Shown: positions 26,053-38,860, counted from the first letter of the stretch. The stretch: DNA of 64,000 nt from Struthio camelus (GCF_040807025.1 NC_090942.1:63072911-63136910), one strand, 5' to 3'. Notes: a model not told the origin generated them from the letters alone. Made by a program: numbers and translations.

Positions 26053-28061
26053 AAGGTGCTGCTGTTAAGAGAGTTAGAAGTAACTATTTTTCCCTGTCTA
26101 AGGTGCTGGAAGTTTCATTGTGTGAAGAATTTAGATTAGCATTAAATACAGAAGGTTTTAGAAATCATTCACCTTGAAGATTGGCAAAACTGGCATATTC
26201 ACAGCAGAAGTGAAAGACATGTTTTATCTGTGTCGTCCTTTGTAATTATGCTGCTGAATAACAGAAGTATTATCACACCAGGGTTAGTGCCAGAGGATTA
26301 CCCAAAGTTTTTCTAATGGGATGGTAAAGTGGTGCAAACAGGTGCACAGACAAAGAGCAAAAAGAGGGGGGAAAAGTGAGAGAAAGAAAGCTGAGGCCTT
26401 CTAGTTTCAGCCACATAGCAAAATTAATGGTTTCTCTAAGTGAATAGCATGGCTAGATTACTATTGAGCTTGTAAAATTGGAGGAATGAGTCAGATTCTT
26501 CATTTCACTCCTATTTTAATTTAAGCAAAGGAGGTCAAGCTTGATTGTGCTTCACCTCGGAAAAAAATCTTTTCATTGGAATAATTTTGCAGCAGACAAA
26601 GTGACTCGTAAGAATAATATAGTCTCTGAAATCTGTTTGCCAATAGCTCCTTTACAAACTGGATCCTGCTAACCGAGACTTCTCTTTAACGTCCCACATG
26701 TGCTTATTCAAAAAGAGAGAGGGAGAAGTTTCTAAATGGAGTTAAAAATGTCCTTACAAGCAAAACAGCCAACATAAGCACGTGGTCCTTGTTATTCTTT
26801 TTGGAGTTGCCCTCTTAATCTGTCTCTCTTTGTGTACTGATTTGTTTGTGTACATTAGAGCCATCAGAACATTTCCTAATCTCTGCATCTCAGAAAATAA
26901 GTACATATGTTTGCACAGTTCCTTCTTAAGATTAAACTAGAAGGTTGTTGGTGCCACTTTTTGATGTGAAACACTGTATTTCAAGAGATGTGTTTCAGTA
27001 TTTACTGTAACTTGTCAAGTACTGAAGTGTCCAGGGTTAAGGATTTGGATGAGGACAGTTAAAGGAATGGGGGGGTGGGGGCAAGCTGGGTCTTCCTCAT
27101 GGAAAGCTCTCTCTTGTGTGATCACTTTGGGAAAGTTTTGAAGTGGGAGGAAGCAGGACTTTAGGGATTTTGGTTCCTGGGGAAAGTGGCTCCTCTTGCG
27201 TATTTCTGCATTACCTCCATCTGTTGGGCCACGCTGAGAACAGCATATTTTTGCTTATTGTTTGCCCTGTGTGTGAGGGAAACATCCAGGTAACTGCACC
27301 CATGGATGCCTTGAAAGGTTGTAGAAGCTCTGAGTGGGTGAGTAAGGGGGAGTGTGACAGGTCTGAGATGACATGTTGATGTTTCCCCCAACACATGCAC
27401 TATTGCAGGATTTCTAAGCAAGACCTTGGAGGCCTCTACAGTGCATCTATGGCTTTGCTTTGTTAATTAAAGGGAGGTGGTCCTTGAAAAGAGAACTCCT
27501 GAGAATAGTTGGTATAAAGAATGGTTAGCTTAAAGTCTTAAATTGCTCGTCCCTAAATCATGTGGTGTGAGCAAACCATGCTGGGTTAGTGGTTTCATGA
27601 GTATGCAAATAAACAGCAGCCTTCTGATGCCCCATCCCCTGCGCTCTCCTGTCGGCTCTGTTCTTGTGCATCACTAAAGGGCATTGAAATTGCACAAGTC
27701 AGTGCTCTCAGCAGGCTCGGTCTCCCGCTGGCTCACAAGAATGGGGACAGCAGGGAGTTTAGGGGCAGCGGAGTACACATGTATGTGCTCGCTCCACATG
27801 CGTGCCCTGCCTGTCATCCCAGCAAGACCTGTCACCCTTCTGATTGTCGTTTTGATCCTACTTCTTCAGCTGACATGCTTAGAGTCCTCCAGCCATTGCT
27901 GAGGAGGATTGACACTTTCCTGTTCCAGAAAGAGCTGTGAGATAACATACAGTAGGCTCGACGGTGGATCAGATTAGGTTTCTATTTGAATTTAAGGTGG
28001 TGGCATTGATTTGATGATGGTAACTGACCAATGCTGTTTTGTTTTGCTTGTGTCTTAACAG

Positions 28062-28128
28062 GGCCAAGACAGGACATCCAAAATCAGGTCTTGGTTTAGA
28101 GAAACTCAGAACATAGAATTCATTTCCT
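28062..28128 (+). other. Cassette or poison exon candidate
   Basis: A 67-base segment with a strong acceptor (T-rich run ending GTCTTAACAG at 28061) and donor CCT|GTAAGT at 28129. It is open when entered in phase 0, as exon B would supply, but 67 is not a multiple of three. Joining it to exon C puts a TGA eight codons into the exon-C side, whereas skipping it leaves exons B and C in frame. It therefore behaves as an optional frame-breaking exon or is merely a decoy pair of splice sites. Confidence 0.35.
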
Positions 28129-29783
28129 GTAAGTAACTTTAACATTTCTGTGGATATATCTGTGTAAATTGTACTTCCTTATGACTTGGAACACCTTTAC
28201 TGAAACAAACGTATTATCAAAACAAACTATTTCTTTCTCTTTTTTTTTTCAGTTCAGTGAACTCAGTTTCATTTGGCAGCGACTGTATTGCTTGATGGGC
28301 AAGTGTTTCATTTGAAAATGCCAGGAAATTCTAGCTGTACAGTTCTCAGGACCGTTTGCAATAAGTGAATTTTTCACATTACTGCAGTCCAAGCCCTCTG
28401 TGAGGTTTCATACTTCCTGTGTCATACTGCAGTACTTGGGATCAGCTGGGATATCTAAGATAAGCCAGTCTTTAATTAAATATGGCTAACAGCAGAGCTC
28501 TCCAAGTGAGGTATTTCTGCCTACCTACCTTCTGCTGAAGTTTGATGCCTGGGTACGGCAAGGCATCTTTTTTCTAAAAAGAAGAACCTTCTTTTATGTT
28601 CCTTCTTTTTTGCCTGGTCCTCTAGGAAGTGACGCATGGGTAAGCTGGCTCTAGGACTCTCTGCCTAGCTTTCACACTCAGCTGCTGGGTAGAGGAGAAG
28701 CAGCCAAATGAATGCCTCTTACTACAAGAAAGCCTGAAACCAGAGCACAATTATACTGTTAACAACAGAGAATCTGCACATGGGTGAGGGAGATGCAGAC
28801 GGGGGACTCCTGCTCATCTGCCAGCACAGTGCTTCCTTCCTTTGGCAACGTGTGGAGGGCTGTGTTTTGTGGGCGTGTTTGACTCAGGGCGAGGAGGCTG
28901 GCAAAATAAAGTTTGTTGTAAGGCTGAGAAGGTCGTTTACAGTTTTATCTGCAATTTCTTTGAAAAAAATTTTTTTTTGCTCATTCTGTATGGGCCAGAT
29001 TGCTAGCGGACACAGATCAGTGGTTCTTTGTGGACCTCCACAGACGTCCGTCAGCAAAGGGTCTGGCCCATAGGCCTTGCTGATTTTGGATTAGTGCGTT
29101 CATAGGACTGACTCAGTAGACCTAGGAGGAGAAAGACTTCCAAAAGCAAAAAACCTTAGCTATTATTATTTTGAGAGCCCTGGAAAATATGGTTAATGGA
29201 GAAATGGATCCTTGGAAAAGAGGAACAGTTGCTTAATTTTGAAGTAGAAGAGAGTAAACAGAAGAACAAAAGTGATGGCTCCCAAGTTGCCTTGTATGGC
29301 ACAAAATGTAAGGAGTCCAAGCTGCTAGGAAAGCACAATGGAGGTATCATTATGCTGCGTTGCCCTCGCGGCAGGCAGTGCACTTGCTACAAAAGAGCTA
29401 GACAATGCAAAGACACACAGCTGGGATGTACCCTGACATGTGGGGGCCATGGTGATGTGCACTGCCAGCAGTGTCGACAAAGTGAAGGCTCTTATTATCC
29501 TTTCTGTGATCTACTTTGAACCACAGCCTGCTCCTGTTCACAGTGCATGGGAAATACCCTGCATGCCTAGAGGGGTTTGGTTTTCAAATCCCTGGGTGAA
29601 GTAAAGTTTTCACACTTCCGTACCAAGGGAGGAAGGATACAAAGGAGATAGGTTGGCTTGACTTTGCTTTGTTTTGTTGCGAGCTTGTTTGTTTGTTTAT
29701 TTGTTTGGGTTTTTCAGTAACTGTTCCTCATTTAAAAGCTTTTTCTGGAGCCATTTGAAAGAATTTTAAAATTTCTTGCCAGT

Positions 29784-29835
29784 GCTTGGACTAGATGGTC
29801 TCCAGAGGTCCCTTCCATCCTTGCCCATTCTGTAT
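29784..29835 (+). mobile_element. Short CR1 3'-end fragment
   Basis: CTTGGACTAGATGGTCTCCA and the following GAGGTCCCTTCCATCC match the terminal untranslated segment of the large CR1 copy in this window (GTTGGACTAGATGATCTCCA and GAGGTCCCTTCCAACC near 54763). A single ATTCTGTA remains of the octamer tail. It is a very short, older insertion in the same orientation. Confidence 0.75.
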
Positions 29836-30875
29836 TCATTTTAAAAGGGATAAAATATAGAAATAGCTGCATTCTAGTCTTAATCCTCTTTTACCTCTCA
29901 CTGCTGGCTGGAGCTGAGGTACTGAAGGTCAAACCTTATGGGGATTAGCCAGATGACAGGTTATCCCCCCTGCGCATGATCAGCTGTTTGAAAATGGGTG
30001 ATAAAAACCCTAGCCTGCCTCATCACTCCTGAATTTACTATAGGTTTTCTATGAGAACAAGAGTATGTCTCCTAGATCCAAATTCAACAGTGCAGACTGA
30101 TCTCCGTATCTCTGTGGCTCAGTCTGCTATGTAGGGACACCTCCTTCCTTGCACCCTTTATCTTGTCTACTTAGCTCTCTAGGACCGAGGCTGTTGTTCA
30201 CAGGGCTGTTCCCTGTGCCCAGGGGAAAGGTGGCTGACTATGGGTCCGAGTCACTAGCAATTTGGCAATCATCTCTGCAGAGGCTTGTGACACCTTGTGC
30301 CAGATACACAGGTAACGTGTGAGCCTGGTTCTCCTAGGAGCTGTGCCAGGCCGAGCCATGTGGTGCTTGTCTCTTATAGTTTGTGTCTTCTAACCTTAGG
30401 CAATATGATTTGCAACCACTAGGCACGGTCCTTAAAATAATAATGTCATAACAAATGTACTCCTCCACTCTGCCAAGGGGTCAATGCAGTGGGGTGGCTG
30501 AGGGCCCTGAAAGCAGCAGAAGATGAGAACAGCAGACTGGGAGTCCATGGGGCTACAGTAAGGACTCATTGGGCCAGTCTTTATCTGAAAATGGCCTGAA
30601 ATACTGTACTTTCCCATACCGGGCTCTGAAGGCATGAACCAAAGGACAATGGGGACACTGAGGAAATTTGCTTTGGGAGTTCAGCTTCATTGCCTGGCCT
30701 GGTGAGGTGTTCATCTGCTTACTGACAGGTTGTATTTGCTTTCCAGAAAAGTTTTCTAAAATGGATAAAAGCATTCCACCTTACCCTTGTTTATTCCCCC
30801 TGCCTCCATGCTTATTTATGCTCACATACTTGCTGCAGAAGAGACTGTACAGCAGAAACGGGAAGTGAAATGCAA

Positions 30876-30908
30876 TTTTCTTTTTTTTTCTTTCTTTCTT
30901 TTTTTTTA
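30876..30908. repeat. Polypyrimidine (CTTT)n tract
   Basis: T-rich run with CTTT spacing. A comparable T/C tract lies at 34677-34717. There is no acceptor-exon structure immediately downstream. Confidence 0.8.
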
Positions 30909-32717
30909 ATCCATCTCAAATGCAGTCCTGCACCTGCAGTGTCAACTTCCTCCTCCAGCCTCATCAGTGACTCTCAACCTTAATTTGGAGGGACTGAACT
31001 CTGCATGGGGGAGAGGTCAGCTCAAGTATTGCCTAAGCTTGTCCCTACTTAGCTATGAGATCCCGTGCTCTTTTTGAGCGTAATGGTCTCATCGGTTTCA
31101 GTCCCCTGCTGACACACAAGGCTGGAGCTGGTAGGGGAGCAGAGAGATGTTGCAGTGTGTACCCATGCGTTAGCTGCCCTTGCTTAGCTGTCTCTCAAAA
31201 CAAGCTCAGCTTCTCTTTGCTTGGTTTTGTACGGGTCACTCGGTGTGGCAACAAGGATAGACGGTGAATGTAGAGAGATGATACAGGTTTTCTTTTAACA
31301 CATTTTTAACATTACCTGCACTATAGAGAGAGGAAAAAAAATGTTATGAAATGTTGCTATGTGGTTTCTTAGGTTGAGCACAGGATCAGGATGTTGTTAG
31401 GATGACCACCAGACCTTAAGCGAGTATTTTGGTGACATCCTCTGAAAGCATTAGCCAGAAAACTGTGCTCATAAACTCAGTATCTGAGACACAGAGCAAG
31501 TGGATTTGTTTAAGCAAAAGGTCTGCTCATGTCCATAGCCAGAGATTGGGGTGCACACACTCACACTCCCTGCATATTAGCAGCTGGGCTGAAGTCCATT
31601 TGAAATTCTGGCCCCATAGGGTTTCTTTGACTCTCTTCTTGTGACTTGTTTTTCAGATGCTATTCACAATTTCCAGTGCCTCCTAAGCATATACCCAGCA
31701 GCGGAAAGATGAGGGAAACAAATGACCTTCCCCCATAGCTACCTTCTGCTGCTGGCTTCATGCTGTCAGACCCCAAATACTTCCGGATCCTCAGCAAGTG
31801 CCTTTTACCTACGCTGTGGGTAACAGCAAAGTGGACTTTGTCTAAAGGGCTTTTAATTACCCAGTCAGATTATGTGACTCAGGATAAACTGTAGCATTTT
31901 ACTGCACTGTACATTAGAGACCTAAGGAGATACAGGAGATTGTGTTACATGGAGACAGCAGGGTGGGGAACCCTCCTCTTTCCAGAAGCAATTCACAGAT
32001 GAAGGGGTTTGCTTATGCTTTATAAGACCTTTTCAGTATGCTGTTATCCTCCCATGTGAGCTGGTATAGGATGGTCAAAATATCTTGCTGGAAGTACTGT
32101 AGTTGCCTGCACCTCAGCCATTCTCCTCTGTAGACTTAGGGACAGTCTACAGGTCCTGCTCCTGTCACTCCTTTCTTTCCTGCCATCTGTCCTCAGTAGC
32201 GTCTTCCTATCAGTTTTTCGTCTGTTCTGCACAATTTAACAACAGCACTTCTGCAAAGTATGGGAAAATGCTGTCTTCCTTCCCCACCACACATACTCCT
32301 CTTTATGCCCAGAGGGGCATTAAAGTTATTTTTTAATGCTACCTGAAGTTCAGATGCTGAAAGGTGTGTGTTTCTGTACCCCTTCAGTGGGAGCAGAACA
32401 CTGAGTTACATTTGGATACAGACTTTTATCCCACCGTGTCCTGGTCTGGGCAGTTTGCATCACCAAAGAATAAATTAGAACAGGCCTGTGGCTGCTCTAT
32501 CTGGTGCTGGGGGATCGTCTCGCCCTTGGCTACCCTCAGGATTGAATGGATAAAAATGGCCCTCCCAAATGGTCTGTGCCATGCTGGGTGTGAGCTGTGA
32601 TGCACATCAAGACAGCCTCACAAAAAACTGACATGATTAATGGAAATTACACATTCAGAAATGGCCAAAGCTGAGCAGAAACTGCTAAATAAGACTAATA
32701 ACCTCCTCATTTTCCAG

Positions 32718-32834
32718 CACTTATTTTTGTGCAACGTTGATTCTCTATCCCACAGCATCGCACTGGAGCAATTTTTAGTAGAGCTGAAAGCAGGAGGGAT
32801 AAGTGAAGAAGACGAGGAAGTGACGACACATCTG
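32718..32834 (+). CDS. Internal exon C of the unidentified spliced gene
   Basis: The acceptor is CTCATTTTCCAG at 32717. The frame entered in phase 0 from exon B is open, and the peptide contains the segment FLVELKAGGISEEDEE. It reads smoothly onto the end of exon B (KMCKAR, then HLFLCNVD). It is acidic toward its C-terminal end and helical in character. The 3' boundary is uncertain: CTG|GTAGCT at 32835 is a weak donor (exon 117 bases), and GAA|GTGACG at 32820 is an alternative (102 bases). Both keep phase 0. Without either donor the frame reads on to a TGA near 32916. I infer it belongs to the same gene as exons A and B; the family is unknown. Confidence 0.55.
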
Positions 32835-35547
32835 GTAGCTGGATATCCTGGATTTCCCAACCTACCTGCCCCTCTTTCTCTCATATGCGTTATTTTGTCA
32901 CTGCCAACGGCTGGATGATTCTAGAACAACGTGACAAACTACCCGAACGTGAATAGGAGGAAAACCAGAACCTTTTGAAGATTTCTGAGGTAACGTGTTC
33001 CTCTAAAACCCATTGTGGTAGTGGTGTGGTAATTATAGAGGCTGTAAGGAATAGGAGAGATTCTAGTCAGTCAAGCACCTTAAATACAGCCAAAGCTAAG
33101 CTGCAACGCGTTCCTCTTGCTGTGGTGTCCTGCGGGAGCATGTCTGATAGGGGCTCCGCTGCTGACATCTGGGTTAACGTTGACTCTGTGTAAATGTGCC
33201 TTTTCAGAGAGAAAGGTGCCCCTAGAAGAAGGATTTGTGCATTGGTACTTCTGAAAAATATAGCCAGAAATTAAACGTACTGGAATCTGAAGGCATTGAG
33301 CTGGTAGCAAAAAAGGGAGCAGTTTATACAGGGCTGCGGAGATTTTCAGAAATGCCTGACAACCACAATTGTTCTTAGTCTCTATATTTTATTTACATGA
33401 CTTCATGGAAATATCCTGGGCTTAAAAAGAAAATCCATTGTCTGCCATTATCATATATATTCAAACAAACAAACAAAAAGCTATTGTACGGAGAATGATA
33501 ATGGCAGGAACTGACATCTTCCTTCTTCTCATTTATCTCAGCAATGCACTCTTAGTCTGGTGACTGTGATATTGAGTATTGTCAGGTTGGGTTTCCACTA
33601 ATTAGTGAAAAACAGACTGAAAGCATAAAGGATTAATTTTGCCTATTCAATCTGATCACAAACATTTTGAGAATCTGTTTAGATTTTTTTTTTTTTGAAT
33701 GGTGTGAGGTAAACTGAGATAAACAACATCTTGTTTAGGGTAGTCAGCCACAAAAGAGATGTGGATTTACCTAATGGGGTCAAAACTAAGAAAGCTGAGT
33801 GGTGTTCTCTGGAGCCAGGCAAGGCTCTTATCTTATGGAAAAGGTTGATGCTGTGGGTCTAACAACTTTAGAGCCACTAAATATCCCCATGGTTTTAAAA
33901 AGCCAGCTTTTCTCTGCCTTCAGTGGGAGTGTTGCATTGACAGTCTCAGGTGCATCTACTGATGCCTGCTGCATTTTTGTGGCAGCCACAGGTGCTTTTA
34001 CAAGGATTTTGCTTTCAGTGTAATGTGAAGCATCCAAGTCAGATGCTCAGATGGGGAAATCAATGTACTTCACCAGTGAAGAGACTGGCAGTCTATATTC
34101 AGACCTTACTTGCATGGTATTAGGTGTCTTTGACTATACTGTAGTGGAAACCAGCAAATACATAATTGGCATATGTATTATTGCAAAATATGCATAAAAC
34201 ATAATTTTCCTAGGTTTAGGCTTTAAATATGTGCCTAGGCTGGTGCAGTAGCAATAAGTGAATCGTGGCTCTAAGAAAAGTTATGCACTGACTTAATTAC
34301 ATGTTATGCTGATCAATAAAAGGTGAAAACAGTTGAATCAATGTTTTACTGCATTGTTCTAAGCCACAATTGTAGCATATTTGATTACAAATGGCTCACA
34401 AATTTAAAAGCGTGTAATTGACTCCAAGTCTGAATAATGGTTATGTGCACTTCAGAAACAGTTAATACCTTCCAATTGAGAGGATTTGTTTCTAATTAAT
34501 ATAAAAGCTGTTTATTTAAATCCTAGGCAGGCCATATTTAAATACAACAGCAAGTCACCTGGGAATTCCATCTAAAGCACATTGTGGAAAGCTATTATGT
34601 TGTGCTGAAATAAATCCAGCACGAAGTAACTGTGCCTATTTCATTCTAAGTATATAGTTCTTCTCTGCATGCTGTTTGCTTTTTTTCCTTCCTTTTTTTT
34701 CCTTCTTTTTTCTTCCTAATATACAAAACCACTTTTGGCCTAGTTCCTGATTAAGGAATGATGTAAGCTACATCATTGCTGCAATTTCCTGTACTTCTAT
34801 TGTTTTCATATCTTCAATTGTCCATGGACAGCTCTTGTTTTGAAGAGATGTCTTCTATGTACAAAATGAAAGACAAACCCTGGCTAAAGGAACATACAAT
34901 GTGAATAAGCAAGGAGGCACACAGAAACATGCAGTGTGCTGACCAGTGGCAGTTACAGATTTAACAATTATTCATTTCTACAGCTTCTAGGAAAAATTAG
35001 ACCCTGGTTTTGTTTTCTGCTGTCTTGTTAGAGCACTTTAAATGATCTTGTTTTGGTCTTTTCAACATTTTTGTGAGGTTTGGAGGCGGGTACACGTAGT
35101 AGGAGATCATTTCAAAAGCTCTTACGACTCTCTCACAAGAAAAGTCACTGGCATTTTTCTTTCCCTGAAAAGGGGGTTTGGAATAAATATCATTTTGATG
35201 AAATTTTTAAAAATTAAAGACTCTATTTAAATGGTAAGAATCTTTTTGCATTGCGGACTGAAAGAGCATGAAAAACCTTCCTAATTTCATGCAAGTCCAC
35301 CTTTCACCAGCAGCACATACCTCATCAGTTTCTACCAGATCCCTCCGTTTTCTTCTCTCCAATTTTTTTCCATTTCCTCCAGCCTCTGCCTTCTCTGGCC
35401 AGATGTGCTGTGGTGGCAGCTCATCCCAGCTCATTTGAAGATCAGTGTGAGCCAAAGAAAAAGCCAAACGTGCAAGTGAAAGGTGGTGGTGGTGGTAACT
35501 CCCTGCTCCACCTGTAATTCCATAAGTGGGTTGTGAATCTTGGCAGA

Positions 35548-35584
35548 TTTTTTTTGGGGGGGGGAGGAGGCAAAAAAAAAAAAA
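35548..35584. repeat. T8/G9/A13 homopolymer cluster
   Basis: Three homopolymers in 37 bases, with GGAGGAGG between the G and A runs. It is a likely site of sequencing length error and it creates the overlapping low-complexity open frames seen here. Confidence 0.8.
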
Positions 35585-36426
35585 GCCATTCTCTGCCATC
35601 TGATGGTTTGGGCTGGAGACTCTGGCAGGGTTTGTGGAGGGCGCCTGAGTACGGAGCCAGCAATGATCAACTGAGTGACACTCTAATTTTTAGTATGTTG
35701 CTGACGGACAAGTTTGCTGCTTGCAGACTTGAGAGAGACAGTGCCTTTATTTCATTTTCATCTGGCATAGTTGCAAAGGTAGCCTCAAATTTCTCTCCCT
35801 CCTTCTTAACCGTGTGCTAAAGTGGTGCATACTGGGAAATCTTTCCTCCGCGTGCCTTCCTCCAAGCCTCACCGCAGGTTTGAAGCTGGCTCTGGGGCCC
35901 AGGGGCGAGTGCTCTCCAGTTCCTGCTTTCAGCCCAGGGATAACTGCACTCGCAGGTCAGGGAGAGAGGTGCGAGTGATGTAAATGGGGATTTAGCAGGC
36001 AGGTCTCTTGATGGCACGTGGCATGTTCCCCTGAAAGATAACAAAGCGGGTTGGTTACCCAGGGGGGTTGTGTTTCTGCAGGGGTTCTCTGCCATGGACA
36101 GTTTCCTTGGGGTGTCTCTGGGACCCCTGCAACATACAGCTTTAAAACATATCAGGCCTCACTTTTCTGATACCTGAGTCAGTGGAGAAGAATGGCTACA
36201 TATCAGGACAGGGGAGCAAGGAATGTTATGGTACTGGCTCATGCAAATGTTTGACATGTAGTGAATTGTTATTTACAAGCGGAGCAATTTAGATAACAGA
36301 AGAATGAGGCAAAGCCTCATCTTTTTTTTTTTTTCCTAAATAAAAGTATCCCCAGTGCCTCCTAACAAACCTGTCTCTGCACATCTCTATATTTTCTTTT
36401 CCTTTTTTTTTGTGTGTGCCCTTTAG

Positions 36427-36561
36427 CAATCAGCTCACACTGTGCATTTTAGGATGGAGGTATTGCTATATGGGGGAAAACACTCTCCTGTAGACATGAT
36501 AAATCTGACTATAAAAGAGGCCCAACGTCTGGATGAAGTGCTATTAGATTTTGACCATTGA
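36427..36561 (+). CDS. Possible terminal exon, low confidence
   Basis: A very strong acceptor (long T/C run ending GTGCCCTTTAG at 36426) is followed by 44 open codons in phase 0, the phase that exon C would deliver, and then TGA at 36559. The peptide tail includes LTIKEAQRLDEVLLDFDH. An AATAAA lies at 37077-37082, roughly 500 bases beyond the stop. There is no homology I can name and 44 open codons can occur by chance, so this is only a candidate last exon of the same gene. Confidence 0.2.
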   Translation, partial: QSAHTVHFRMEVLLYGGKHSPVDMINLTIKEAQRLDEVLLDFDH

Positions 36562-38544
36562 TTGAAATATAAGAACAACAGTTCATCAGTCTTTAGGATA
36601 CCTGGGCTCTAAGAGTCAGCTGGGTAGTTGGTGGCATGAAGGTTATTGGGAAGTTGTGCAGTCTTCAGCAGGGCTTGGAATAGGTCCTCCATAAATTGCG
36701 GGTGCACTAAATCTGGTTAGGCCATTTCAAGTTCAGTGCATGCCTTGGGGTGAATCCAGAAGGAATCACTGCCAGTGATCAAATATTGATATATTGACAA
36801 AGCCACTATCTTACTGTAATTTGAGTCATTTATGAGTCTTTATTCAGCAGCAACTTAGAACCCTGCTAACTTCGAGACTGAATTATCTCTGTGCCTGAAG
36901 AGCAGGTGGCTGGTCAATGCTCAGGTGGGGATTATTGCTGCCGACAGGGTTAGAAAGCTTGCTTTGCACCTGCCTCCTCCTCATAACAAGCATGCAGATA
37001 AAAAGAATCCGGTTCCCTGGCACTGCCAACCAGCTCCTCCAATCTTTCAAAAACAAATACTCAACCTTGACTGTAAAATAAAATAGAAAATAAGAGTTAC
37101 CACTGCCTTCTATTGACTGTTGATTGACCTGAGCACTCTCCAATAGTGAACATAAAAGATTAGATATGACTTTCCATACAGGTGTTTAAGCAAACCATTT
37201 TTCTTCTTACTGGGAGACTGAGTTGTTCAGAGTTCTGGAAAATGTCTGTGTGCAGCTTTGCAAGTGTGCTTAGTAAAAAGAAAGCATTACCTTATGTCTT
37301 CAAAGGTGGTGATTTACAATGACCTGTCTAGAGTTTCCAAAATCAAGTTTTTCTAAAGATTAGCAGAACGCACTGAAAGGGGATTTCTGACATGGTGTAT
37401 TTGTTTACAGTGCTAATTGAGGGACTGGCTTTTTACAAAGGTATTATTCAAAGTGATCTTTCATAGGAAATAGCCAGCACTACAAGGGATGGGAACTCAG
37501 GGTCATATTCTTCTCAAAGATTGACATAAGTTGACAGAAACTCCAACAAATTGGAAATTCTGTGTGATAAAGTCAGTCCAGTTGACATCAGAGTGAAGGT
37601 TCAATTTCTAACGCAGTAAAAATAGATGGAGTTTATCAAAAAAGAGCAGCATCCTTGGCTGTCACATACAAGTTTGAATCCCAGATTCAATAATTGTCTA
37701 TAATAAAAAACTACGAAAAATTTAAAAATACAGAAATAAACATGTCATTTCAGACAAGAAAGGCTTCTCAAACCAAGATAAAAGCATGGAAAAAAATTCA
37801 TGAAAATATATTTGTAAAATCAATTTGCAGCAAGAACTGACCATTTCTATTCAATGAAGACTGTGCAATGACTTTCATGCCTAAGTATAACAGTCTCTTC
37901 TGGCTTGCTTCTTTAATGCTTTGCTATTCCCTAAAATACTGGGCTCCTCAGTTTTCCCTTTGGTTCCATTATAACCAATCTCTTGCAAAAATTAGAAATG
38001 GAATTTTTGTGCCATAGTGATGGGGACAATCAGCCATTACTGAACAGATATCCTTGCAGGTGAGTTGCAGAGTGCCAGGGAAACTATGACAGGATGGATA
38101 AGACTTTCTAAACTGGCACTGAGGAATAAACAAGAAAGAGATGGACTTGGCTGCCGTCTCCAGCAACAAAGAGAAAAGAGGTGGTCTCTTCAGTAAATAG
38201 TGAGCGTGCTATAAAAAGTCCATCTCTGCATGACTTAACTCATTCTTGCAGGGAGAAGTAGAAGGGCAGATATGTTCTTCCTCTTTGCTGTGGTGATTCA
38301 GAGACTAACTGTCCTCCTTTGAAAATATTTATCCATTGAACAGTTGAAAGAAAAGAGCCATGGAGGGATTTCTACCTGAACAATGACAGCTTTTTTCCTA
38401 ATTGAAACACACTGTTAGCTGGCGGCTGCTGCTCCTATACCCTTGTGGCTATCAAGGACAGGTTTGTCCTTTACTTTAGCAGTGTGTTTTCACATACTAT
38501 ACTGTGATACAGAGGGGCCACTGAAGAGAGACTGAAACTGGATT

Positions 38545-38860
38545 GCTTCAGGGGATGGCGCTGCAATGGGCAGGGTGCGGGGGAAGCTCTTGAATCCCGC
38601 ACACAATGTGAGGTCCACGCTGCTCGCTGAGGGCCTCCACAAAGACATTCTGCAGGGCTGCCTGACCACACATGTGGACACATGTGGGATAGGGCCGAGT
38701 CAGAACGTGAGTTCTGAACAGCTGGCCCTTGCGCTCCCACCTGTGCAAGCCCCTGCCATCCAGGATGTCTGTTCCCTGGCATGGGGCGCTCATGTGGTGG
38801 CCAGGTGGGCGGGCAGCATGGACCATGGTCACAGCTAGTGCAGCACACACTTTTTCCAAG
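38545..38860. other. GC-rich patch with open frames on both strands
   Basis: This roughly 300-base stretch is clearly richer in G and C than the AT-rich flanks and stays open on both strands: about 90 codons plus and 103-133 codons minus. No domain, start context or splice sites decide between them. High GC alone lengthens open frames, so coding is not claimed. It could be a decayed retrocopy or a small regulatory island. Confidence 0.4.

Larger units (their letters stand above)
16916..32717 (+). other. Inferred 15.8-kb intron
   Basis: The intron is inferred from the direct phase match between exons B and C. Inside it are the cassette-like segment 28062-28128, tandem duplications at 17555-17600 and 22547-22598, a stem-loop at 20628-20652, MIR-like relics (about 24936-25020 and 25866-26052) and a tiny CR1 3'-end fragment (29784-29835). 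There is a polypyrimidine tract at 30876-30908. A conserved-looking AT-rich block sits at about 21290-21480. Short open frames on both strands have no splice or domain support. Confidence 0.5.
32835..38544. other. Largely featureless non-coding stretch
   Basis: The main items are a possible terminal exon at 36427-36561, GGT repeats at 35482-35496, a T8/G9/A13 homopolymer cluster at 35548-35584, and a T/C tract at 34677-34717. AT-rich sequence near 34480-34650 resembles conserved non-coding DNA. An AATAAA sits at 37077-37082. Other open frames lack splice or domain support. Confidence 0.5.
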
